Positions 7,776-14,270 of a stretch of 18,703 nt of DNA are shown here, in pieces. The stretch spans positions 1 to 18,703 of the forward strand of contig JAFAEX010000053.1 in the NCBI GenBank assembly GCA_023423795.1. The letters run 5' to 3'. The number at the start of each line of letters is the position of its first letter. Positions within the stretch are counted from its first letter, which is position 1. Source of the stretch: Chloroflexota bacterium. Its GTDB lineage: Bacteria > Chloroflexota > Chloroflexia > Thermomicrobiales > UBA6265. The position numbers and the translations under genes were made by a program. The notes beneath the pieces were generated by a model. It was not told the DNA's origin, did not search any database, and saw only the letters and a list, made by a program, of their open reading frames with translations.

Positions 7776-9266
7776 ATGAACGCACCCACCATCCGGATCG
7801 ACGAGGATCTCGACGCGGCCGCGCTGCGCGGCATCGTGAGCCGCGACCTCGCGGGACCGCTTGCCGCGCTGCTGCCCGCCCGCCGCTGGTTCGGCGACAA
7901 GGACCGCCCCATCGCGGACGTCCGCGCCGCCGGGGCCGTTCTGGACGCATTCGGCCAGGTGTCGTTCGCCTGGGTTGCGCTCGATGTCGGTTTTCGCGAC
8001 GGCGGGCGGGCGGGGTACGCGCTGCCGCTGGCCGTCGCCGACGCCGGCACGACCGAAGGCCCGCTGCTGGCCCGTTTCGAAACCCCGGACGGCCCGCGCG
8101 AACTGCTGGAGGCGACCGACCACCCGGCGTTTCCGGACTGGCTGCTCGATGCCCTCGCCGGCAGGCGCGTACGAGACGGCGCGGGAGGCCGGCTGGAGTT
8201 CGCGCCGTTCGCGTCGCTGGCGGGCAGCCTCGACGCTGCCCGTCGCGGCCCGGCGAAGGTCGGCGGTCTCGAACAAAGCAACACCGCCATCCGCTACGGG
8301 GACGGGGCGCTCGTGAAGTTGTTCCGGCGGCTGGTGCCGGGCGTCAACCTCGACGAAGCCGTCACGCGCTTCCTGGTCGAGCGCGGCGGGTTCGCTCACG
8401 TCCCGCCGCCCTTGGGGGCCGCGTCATGGCTGCCGGAGGACGGCGGGGACGCCGTCCCCGTCGCGTTGGCGCAGGGGTTCGTGCCGAACCACGGCGACGG
8501 CTGGGGTTGGGTGCTGGACCGCCTCGCCGCCGGTACGTCCGAGGCCCGGGACGAAGCGACCGCCGCGCTCGGTCTGCTCGGACGCCGCACGGCCGACATG
8601 CACCGCGCGCTGGCGTCCGACCCCGAGGATCCGTTCTTCGCGCCGGAACCGTCGTCGGCGGCATCCATCGCCGCCGCGACGGAGGCTTCGCGCGCCGCGC
8701 TGGCCGGGACCGTGGCCGCGCTTCGGCAAGCGACGCCGCCCGAGACCGCCGGAGCGCTACGCGACCGGGTCCTGGCCGGGGCCGATGCGCTCGCCGCCGC
8801 ATTCGGCGGGTTCGCCCGCGAGTCCGGGCTGGCCCGCATTCGCGTCCACGGCGACTACCACCTCGGGCAAGTCTTGCGCACGCCGGACGGCGACTGGACG
8901 CTGCTCGATTTCGAGGGCGAACCGGCCCGCCCGCTGGCCGAGCGGCTGGAAAAGACCTCCGCCCTCAAGGACGTGTCCGGCATGCTGCGCTCGCTCGGGT
9001 ACGCCCGCGGCGCGGCCGCGCTGGCGGGCGGCGATGCCGACGCGCTGGCGGAATGGGAGATCGCGGCCCGCGGCGCGTTTCTCGATGGCTACGCGGCGGG
9101 CATGGCGGATTCGCCGGTCCCGCTCGTGCCGGCCGATCCCGCCGCGTTTAACGCGGCGTTGGCGGCGTGGGAACTCGACAAGGCGCTCTACGAGGTGCGC
9201 TACGAACTTGCGAACCGTCCCGACTGGCTGCCGATCCCGCTCGCCGCGCTCGCCCGCCTCGCCTGA
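7776..9266 (+). CDS. Maltokinase (Pep2/Mak-like)
   Basis: ATP-dependent kinase converting maltose to maltose 1-phosphate, the donor for GlgE. It is 496 aa from the ATG at 7776 with GGGGAGA close upstream. The N-terminal cap (residues 1-120) includes PARRWFGDKDR, typical of the family. The kinase fold follows: a phosphate-loop region GGLEQSNTAIRYG, ATP-lysine candidate Lys181 in LVKLFRRL, catalytic loop HGDYH at 358-362, metal-binding Asp378 in LLDFEGEPARPLAER, then KDVSGMLRSLGYA. The HGD.H..Q..R and DFEGEP signatures fit maltokinase better than ordinary aminoglycoside kinases. It is probably co-transcribed with treS. The sequence is intact, with no frameshift. Substrate assignment rests on family and context. 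Confidence 0.9.
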   Translation: MNAPTIRIDEDLDAAALRGIVSRDLAGPLAALLPARRWFGDKDRPIADVRAAGAVLDAFGQVSFAWVALDVGFRDGGRAGYALPLAVADAGTTEGPLLARFETPDGPRELLEATDHPAFPDWLLDALAGRRVRDGAGGRLEFAPFASLAGSLDAARRGPAKVGGLEQSNTAIRYGDGALVKLFRRLVPGVNLDEAVTRFLVERGGFAHVPPPLGAASWLPEDGGDAVPVALAQGFVPNHGDGWGWVLDRLAAGTSEARDEATAALGLLGRRTADMHRALASDPEDPFFAPEPSSAASIAAATEASRAALAGTVAALRQATPPETAGALRDRVLAGADALAAAFGGFARESGLARIRVHGDYHLGQVLRTPDGDWTLLDFEGEPARPLAERLEKTSALKDVSGMLRSLGYARGAAALAGGDADALAEWEIAARGAFLDGYAAGMADSPVPLVPADPAAFNAALAAWELDKALYEVRYELANRPDWLPIPLAALARLA

Positions 9267-9416
9267 GGGCGGGAATCGCCGGCCGTTTGCCGTATCATCT
9301 TCATTACACGTCCACACGGCGGCCCGGCAGGACACCCTCGTTCCGTACCCGGGCGCCGGCCGCACGTTCCGCGACCCCGTCGGCAAACCGGCGGCGGCGC
9401 ACCGGGAGGTCCACCG

Positions 9417-11030
9417 ATGACAGCGATCCAGCCGCCGATGGCGGGCGGGGCAGGCGTGCAGATGCCGGGCGCGGCGCCGACCGGACCGGTCGCCCTCGCC
9501 GACGTTGCCGTCCTGCTCAACGCGAACGACGCCGTCGCCATCGCCAAGCAGCCGTTGCTGCCGCGCACCGTCCTGCTCACCGACGCGGGCGAAGTCAAGG
9601 TCGCCGCGGTCATCCCGCCCGGCCACAAGGTCGCGCTGCGCGCCGTACCCAAAGGCGAGCCGGTCCGCAAGTACGGGCAGATCATCGGCTTCGCCACCCA
9701 GGACATCCAGCCGGGGCAGCACGTCCACTCCCACAACCTCGCCGTCGGCGAGGGCGGGCTGGATCTCGACTACGCCTTCTGCACCGAGAACACCCCGGTC
9801 GAGATTGTGCCGGAGGCCGAGCGGCGCACCTTCATGGGCTTCCGCCGCAAGGATGGCCGCGTCGGCACCCGCAACTTCGTCGCCGTGCTGGCTTCGGTCA
9901 ACTGCTCCTCCTCGGCCACCCGGCAGGTCGTGGACTGGTTCAAGCACAACCCCGAGTACATGGCGCAGTTCCCGAACGTGGACGGCGTCATCGGCTTCCC
10001 GACCAAGGGCGGCTGCGGGGCGCACTACGGCTCCACCGATCTCGGGCTGCTCCAGCAGACGATGAAGGGCATCGTCGATCACCCGAACGTGGCCGGCTAC
10101 GTCGTGCTGTCACTCGGCTGCGAGGTCAACCAGCCGGACGACATGATCGAAGCCACCAACATGGGCAACGGCCACAAGCCGCTGGTGCTCACCATCCAGC
10201 AGGACGGCGGCTTCCGCAAGACGGTCGAGGACGGCATCGCCGCGGTCAAGGAACTGCTGCCGGCCGCCAACGAGGCGCGCCGCGAGCCGGTTCCCATCTC
10301 GGAACTGGTCGTCGCGCTGCAGTGCGGCGGCTCCGACGGCTGGTCGGGCGTCACCGCCAACCCCGGCCTCGGCAAGGCCTGCGACGAGATCGTGCGGCAG
10401 GGCGGCACCATCGTGCTCGCCGAGACGACCGAGGTCTACGGCGGCGAGCACCTGCTGACCCGGCGCGCCAAGTCGCCCGAAGTCGCCGAGGCGCTGCTGG
10501 AGCGCATCCGGTGGTGGGAGAAGTACGTCGCGCTCTTCGGCGCGTCGATCGACAACAACCCGGCCCCGGGCAACAAGTTGGGCGGCCTGACGACGATCTT
10601 CGAGAAGTCGCTGGGCGCAATCGCCAAGGCCGGCAGCACCCCGCTCAACCAGGTGGTCGGCTACGGCGAGCGCATCACCGAGCGCGGCTTCGTCCACATG
10701 GACACGCCGGGGTACGACCCGGTCTCCGCCACCGGGCAGGTCGCGGGCGGCTGCAACATGGTCGTTTTCACCACCGGTCGAGGCTCGGCGTTCGGCTTCA
10801 AGCCCGCGCCGTCGATCAAGATCGCGACCAACTCGACGCTCTACGCCAACCAAGAACCGGACATGGACATCAACGCCGGCAAGATCCTCGATGGCGTCAG
10901 CCTGGACGACGTCGGCGCCGAGATCGTGGACCGCATCATCGCCGTCGCCTCGGGCGAGCAGAGCAAGAGCGAAGCGCAGGGCGTGGGCGAGGAAGAGTTC
11001 AACCCCTGGATCATCGGGGCGATGCTCTAG
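9417..11030 (+). CDS. UxaA/GarD-family sugar-acid dehydratase (altronate/galactarate dehydratase-like)
   Basis: 537 aa from the ATG at 9417, with GGGAGG seven bases upstream. The N-terminal part (about residues 20-130) is an SAF-like domain, and the large C-terminal part is the UxaA/GarD catalytic domain: FMGFRRKDGRVGTRNFVAVL, SVNCSSSATRQV, FPTKGGCGAHYG, LSLGCEVNQ, LQCGGSDGWSGVTANPGLG, ETTEVYGGEHLL and GNKLGGLTTIFEKSLG. These iron-dependent enzymes remove water from aldonic or aldaric acids (altronate, galactarate and related). Both halves are in one chain here. Exact substrate is unknown because no hexuronate or aldarate genes lie nearby. It begins a likely operon with the lipoprotein (13 nt gap) and the LUD gene. 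Confidence 0.9.
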   Translation: MTAIQPPMAGGAGVQMPGAAPTGPVALADVAVLLNANDAVAIAKQPLLPRTVLLTDAGEVKVAAVIPPGHKVALRAVPKGEPVRKYGQIIGFATQDIQPGQHVHSHNLAVGEGGLDLDYAFCTENTPVEIVPEAERRTFMGFRRKDGRVGTRNFVAVLASVNCSSSATRQVVDWFKHNPEYMAQFPNVDGVIGFPTKGGCGAHYGSTDLGLLQQTMKGIVDHPNVAGYVVLSLGCEVNQPDDMIEATNMGNGHKPLVLTIQQDGGFRKTVEDGIAAVKELLPAANEARREPVPISELVVALQCGGSDGWSGVTANPGLGKACDEIVRQGGTIVLAETTEVYGGEHLLTRRAKSPEVAEALLERIRWWEKYVALFGASIDNNPAPGNKLGGLTTIFEKSLGAIAKAGSTPLNQVVGYGERITERGFVHMDTPGYDPVSATGQVAGGCNMVVFTTGRGSAFGFKPAPSIKIATNSTLYANQEPDMDINAGKILDGVSLDDVGAEIVDRIIAVASGEQSKSEAQGVGEEEFNPWIIGAML

Positions 11031-11043
11031 CCGGCGCGTCGCG

Positions 11044-11670
11044 ATGGTTGCCCCGGCGTCCGGTCGCCGCTCCGTTCGGAGGGCGGCCGTGGCGCTGCTG
11101 GCCGCCGCGGTGCTGGCCGCCGCGATGCTGGCGGTCGCCGCCGGCTGCACGTCGCCGGGCCGGGAGCCGGTGGTGGAGTGGGTGGCGCCGGACGGGTATG
11201 AAGGCTGGCTCGTGATCGCCTGGAACTGCCCGACCGGCGCCCGCCTCGACGACCTGCGCGTGGGGCGGTTCCCCGACCGCTATCGGGTCGCCCTCGGGCA
11301 TGACGGGACCGCCTGCGTCGCCGATCCGTTTCCGGCCCGGTTCGTCTGGAACGAGTACCGCCATTCCGACGGCACGGTTGCGCCGGTCGTTGCCGGCGGC
11401 CAGCGCGGGGCGCCGGAATCGTGGGTGGTGACGCCGGACGGCGCGACGCCGACGGCGACCGGCCCGGACTATTCGTTCTCCTACGCCTCGATCGGCATCG
11501 CCGATGACTACGTGCTCGGCGATGCCTGCGAGTTCGAACGGTTCCTCGCCGACCGCTTCGGGCAGCCCGCGCCAAGCGGGCCATGTCCGCCGATGTACCA
11601 CACGTCACCGCCACGCAGCGCGCCGACGCCCACGCCAAAGACGATTGGGGACGAACGGACCGACCGATGA
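11044..11670 (+). CDS. Predicted secreted lipoprotein of unknown function
   Basis: 208 aa from the ATG at 11044. The N-terminus has a basic region (GRRSVRR), a long Ala/Leu/Val core and Cys35 in AVAAGCTSPG, resembling a lipobox with Ala at -3. A GTG at 11089 has a better ribosome site (GGAGGG at 11078-11083) but would lose the basic region, so it is a secondary choice. The mature part contains WVAPDGYEGWLVIAWNCPTG, DRYRVALGHDG and further Cys residues (Cys in CPTG, ACVAD, DACEF, GPCPP) that could form disulfides. The Pro/Thr-rich tail is low complexity. I do not recognise the family. It lies between the dehydratase and LUD genes and its stop overlaps the LUD start as ATGA, so translation is probably coupled. 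Confidence 0.75.
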   Translation: MVAPASGRRSVRRAAVALLAAAVLAAAMLAVAAGCTSPGREPVVEWVAPDGYEGWLVIAWNCPTGARLDDLRVGRFPDRYRVALGHDGTACVADPFPARFVWNEYRHSDGTVAPVVAGGQRGAPESWVVTPDGATPTATGPDYSFSYASIGIADDYVLGDACEFERFLADRFGQPAPSGPCPPMYHTSPPRSAPTPTPKTIGDERTDR

Positions 11671-12245
11671 CGACTTCGGATTCCACCCTGAACGATGCCG
11701 CCGTTGCGCTGCTGGCGAAGTTCCGCCTTCGGGCCGAACCGCTCGGCGTCGTGGTCGGCCACGCCGCGGACGCAAACGCAGCCGCCGCGTTCATCGCCGA
11801 CCTCGCGGCGTCATGGGAGGCAGGGGAGGCAGTTCTCGCCCCGGCCGCGCTTCGCGCCGTGCCGTGGCTCCCTTCGGCCCTCGACGGCGCCGGCCTCCGG
11901 TGGCGCGAAGCCGAAAGCCCGGACACGACCCGCGACGCCCCGCTCGGAATCGGCGTGGGCGAACGCGCCCTGGCCGAGACCGGCTCGGTCCTCATGGTCG
12001 AGGCCACGCTCGAAGACCGGACGGTCGGCATGCTGTCGGCCGGCTGCGTGATGCTGGTTCCGGTGGCGGGACTCGTGCCCGGTTTGGACGACGCCGCGCC
12101 CGCCCTGCGCCGCGCCGCCCTGCGGGGCCATTACGCCACGCTGGTGACCGGGCCGAGCCGCACCGCCGACATCGAGCGCGTCCTCACCGTCGGCGTGCAG
12201 GGTCCGGCGCGGGTGGCGGTGCTCTTCGTGGATACGCTCGACTGA
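11667..12245 (+). CDS. LUD-domain (LutC/YkgG-like) protein
   Basis: 192 aa from the ATG at 11667, which overlaps the previous stop (ATGA). The C-terminal half has the LUD pattern: ERALAETGSVLMVEATLEDR, LVPVAGLVPGLDDA, LVTGPSRTADIERVLTVGVQGP and VAVLFVD. LutC belongs to the LutABC complex that oxidises L-lactate to pyruvate in other bacteria. Here LutA and LutB are not adjacent, so this is an orphan LUD protein. Function is therefore unclear: it may join a remote LutAB or do something else with a nearby sugar-acid pathway. The length is slightly short for LutC (usually about 210-240). The rex promoter starts 10 nt after its stop. Confidence 0.85.
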   Translation: MTTSDSTLNDAAVALLAKFRLRAEPLGVVVGHAADANAAAAFIADLAASWEAGEAVLAPAALRAVPWLPSALDGAGLRWREAESPDTTRDAPLGIGVGERALAETGSVLMVEATLEDRTVGMLSAGCVMLVPVAGLVPGLDDAAPALRRAALRGHYATLVTGPSRTADIERVLTVGVQGPARVAVLFVDTLD

Positions 12246-12254
12246 CGCCGTAAT

Positions 12255-12301
12255 TTGACGGACCCGGCCGCGCCGATTCATAATCGTGAAGGTATTCACA
12301 G
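12255..12301 (+). promoter_or_regulatory. rex promoter with overlapping Rex operator
   Basis: TTGACG at 12255-12260, an 18-nt spacer and CATAAT at 12279-12284: five of six matches in both boxes. The sequence TCGTGAAGGTATTCACAG at 12284-12301 is a GTGAA-N4-TTCAC palindrome and fits the known Rex consensus TTGTGAAnnnnTTCACAA at 12 of its 14 defined bases. The operator starts at the last base of the -10 and covers the expected transcription start, as for a repressor that blocks its own promoter. Autoregulation by Rex is known in other bacteria. Confidence 0.8.
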
Positions 12302-12341
12302 ACAAGGGCGACGTTTGCGCTCCGCCGGGAGGGGAAGGGCG

Positions 12342-13031
12342 ATGGCCCAGCGCGGCCGTTCGGAGGGCGGCATCGGCGGGGAGCGGGAGCAGGCCGGGTC
12401 GGCCATTCCCGACGTCGTGATCCGCCGCCTGCCGATCTACCAGCGGACGTTGCGGTCGCTGGCTCGGTCCGGCATCGAAACCGTCTCATCGGACGAGTTG
12501 TCGGCGCGGGTCGGCTTCTCCGCCGCCCAGATCCGGCGCGATCTCTCGTCGTTCGGCAAGTTCGGCCGGCAGGGCAAGGGGTACGACACCGCCGCCCTCG
12601 CCGACGCCATCGCCGGCATCCTCCACGTCGATCATTCGTGGGACGTGGCGCTGGCCGGGTTCGGCAACCTCGGCCGGGCCATCGCCCACTACCGGGGGTT
12701 CCAGCCGACGTTCCGCATCGCCGCCATCTTCGACGAGAACCGGCACGGCAGCGTCGATCGCGCCACCGGCCTCACGATCCTGCCGTCCGCGGAGATGGAG
12801 GAGGAGATCGCGCGGCTCGGCATCGTCGTCGGCATCGTCGCCACCCCGGCCGTGGTCGCACAGGCGACGGCCGACCGGATGGTCGCCGGCGGCGTGCGGG
12901 CGCTGCTGAACTACGCGCCGGTCGTCCTGCGGCTCCCGCGTGGCGTCGCCGTCCGCGACATCGACCCGGTGGCCGCGCTCCAAAGCCTGGCCTACTACCT
13001 CGACGACGCCCAATCGGCGAAGGCCGACTGA
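12342..13031 (+). CDS. rex: Redox-sensing transcriptional repressor Rex
   Basis: 229 aa from the ATG at 12342, after a strong purine-rich site (GGGAGGGGAAGGG). A winged helix occupies about residues 23-80: VVIRRLPIYQRTL, VSSDELSARVGFSAAQIRRDLSSFG, KFGRQGKGY. It is followed by a Rossmann domain with GFGNLG at 106-111, and a C-terminal swap helix (DPVAALQSLAYYL). Rex senses NADH/NAD+: NADH lowers DNA affinity and derepresses fermentation or respiration genes. The N-terminal ~20 residues (RGRSEGGIGGERE) are a flexible addition. An upstream in-frame ATG at 12255 lies in the promoter and is rejected. The gene has its own promoter and operator. Other targets in this window are not apparent. Confidence 0.97.
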   Translation: MAQRGRSEGGIGGEREQAGSAIPDVVIRRLPIYQRTLRSLARSGIETVSSDELSARVGFSAAQIRRDLSSFGKFGRQGKGYDTAALADAIAGILHVDHSWDVALAGFGNLGRAIAHYRGFQPTFRIAAIFDENRHGSVDRATGLTILPSAEMEEEIARLGIVVGIVATPAVVAQATADRMVAGGVRALLNYAPVVLRLPRGVAVRDIDPVAALQSLAYYLDDAQSAKAD

Positions 13032-13055
13032 CGGGTTCGGCAACGGCTCATCCTC

Positions 13056-13076
13056 GGCGGCCGCGCGGCGGCCGTC
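13056..13076 (+). terminator. GC-rich hairpin after rex
   Basis: Stem 13056-13064 pairs with 13068-13076: nine pairs including one G-U, around a 3-nt GCG loop. It lies 25 nt after the rex stop and before the coding-like fragment at 13096. No T-run follows. Possible terminator or attenuator. Confidence 0.35.
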
Positions 13077-13095
13077 CGACGTTCCCGATGCGTCA

Positions 13096-13312
13096 ATGAC
13101 CGCGTCCGTCGTGCCCATCTGGTGCGATGATGGCCGTGGCATCCTGTTCACGTTCGACGCCGGCCAACTCGCGTTCGCCAAGGCCATCCCCAACCAGGCC
13201 GCGGTCGCGCTGAAAGTCGCCCGGTTGCGGGACGCGCTGATGGCTCGCGAACGCGGCAAGCGCCCTCCCGGATACGAAATCCGGTCGATTGGTGCGGCGC
13301 CCCGTTCGCCGT
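13096..13312 (+). pseudogene. Coding-like fragment with no stop before the inverted repeat
   Basis: From the ATG at 13096 the frame shows strong G/C third positions to about 13290 and a protein-like sequence (VPIWCDDGRGILFTFDAGQ, AKAIPNQAAVALKVARLRDA, RGKRPPGYEIRSIG). No stop codon occurs before the inverted repeat at 13313-13390, and the frame stays open to 13932 antisense to the DUF1345 gene, which is implausible as a real C-terminus. I infer a small gene whose 3' end was lost or replaced by the repeat. The end given is where the repeat begins. I do not recognise the family. The ribosome site is weak. The alternative is a non-functional open frame in GC-rich DNA. Confidence 0.4.
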
Positions 13313-13390
13313 TCGTCGGGGAGGGACCCGTGCCCTCCCGTGCCCGGAACCGCGTACGGACGAGGGAGGGCACGGGTCCCTCCCCGACGA
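13313..13390. repeat. Perfect inverted repeat (27-bp arms, 24-nt loop)
   Basis: The left arm 13313-13339 (tcgtcggggagggacccgtg, then ccctccc) and right arm 13364-13390 are exact reverse complements around a 24-nt loop (13340-13363). Part of the left arm, extended by three bases, recurs at 2919-2936 with 17 of 18 identities, so this is a dispersed element. It sits between the rex side and the convergent DUF1345 gene, so the RNA hairpin could end transcription from both sides. No transposase or clear target-site duplication is visible. Confidence 0.9.
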
Positions 13391-13452
13391 CCGCACGACG
13401 TCACGCGCGGACGCAATTGCAGCGAATAGCCGGATTCCGTAAGAGGTTCGGA

Positions 13453-14157
13453 TCACATGCGGTTCGGCAGCAGGTTGACCACCAGCCCCAGGATCGCGGC
13501 GTTGAAGCCGAACGACAGCAGGCTGTGGACGAGCACCACCCGCCGCATCTCGCGCGTGGTGACGGACACGTCCGAGACCTGGAACGAAACGCCGACGCCG
13601 AAGGCGAAGTAGGCGAAGTCGAGGGCGTCGGGCGGCTCCGGGAAGGCGAGTCCCGGCGTGGCGTCGCCCCGCCCGTAGTACAGCCGGGCGTAGTGGAACG
13701 TGTAGGCCATCTGGAGCACCGCCCAGCCGCCGAAGATGGCGAAGACCACCTGGATGATGCCGAGGACGTTCAGCAGGGCGGCCTCGTTTGGCTGCGGTTC
13801 GGCGAGCAGCAGCACCGCGCTCAGCACGCTGACGATGCTGACCACCACCGCGATGGCGAGCAGGCCGACGTTCCCCGGATCGGTCGCGCGGGCGAACGCG
13901 CGAGTCCGCTCGGGGCCAGACCGGGTCAATAGCCGCAATCCAGTCGCCAGATCGACTAGCAGTACGGCGTTCCAGAAGGTCAGCAGCCGCTGCGGCATCC
14001 CCCACGATTCGGGGACGAGCAGGAATGCCCCCAATCCGACGGCGAGCGCCACGCCCCACAGGCGCAATCCCCAGACGAACGAGCCGTCGCGCAGTCCCGA
14101 TGGCTCGATCGTTCCCGTTTCGGGCTTAGACGTGTCGTCGGTCCCCATGTCCTCCAT
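13453..14157 (-). CDS. DUF1345 family integral membrane protein
   Basis: 234 aa from the ATG at 14157; an ATG three codons downstream (14148), directly after GGAGGAC, and the upstream ATG at 14220 are alternatives. Five hydrophobic segments are visible: GLRLWGVALAVGLGAFLLV, LTFWNAVLLVDLATGL, GLLAIAVVVSIVSVLSAVLLL, LGIIQVVFAIFGGWAVLQMA and the C-terminal VHSLLSFGFNAAILGLVVNLL. The stretch DFAYFAFGVGVSFQVSDVSV, followed by TTREMRRVVLVHSLLSF, is the DUF1345 signature. The biochemical role of the family is unknown. The acidic N-terminal ~25 residues are probably cytoplasmic. It is divergent from the aminotransferase gene, with 113 nt between the starts. Confidence 0.88.
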   Translation of the reverse strand: MEDMGTDDTSKPETGTIEPSGLRDGSFVWGLRLWGVALAVGLGAFLLVPESWGMPQRLLTFWNAVLLVDLATGLRLLTRSGPERTRAFARATDPGNVGLLAIAVVVSIVSVLSAVLLLAEPQPNEAALLNVLGIIQVVFAIFGGWAVLQMAYTFHYARLYYGRGDATPGLAFPEPPDALDFAYFAFGVGVSFQVSDVSVTTREMRRVVLVHSLLSFGFNAAILGLVVNLLPNRM

Positions 14158-14270
14158 CGCCACGAGTGATGCCGGCTCCGGCAGCGACTCTACCACGCAG
14201 CCCCGGAGGTTCCTTCGCAAGCGTAGCCCTACAATGCCGCCGGCCGACCGGGTTTACCCGAGGGACGACG

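Noticed and set aside
6234..8399. 721-codon open frame antisense to treS and maltokinase
   Set aside because: It mirrors the codon pattern of the real genes on the plus strand, has a low-complexity composition and carries no motif. It is a GC-rich shadow.
9253..9273. 6-bp stem CCCGCC/GGCGGG at the end of the maltokinase gene considered as a terminator
   Set aside because: It spans the stop codon, is short with a 9-nt loop and lacks a T-run; it is too weak in DNA of this GC content.
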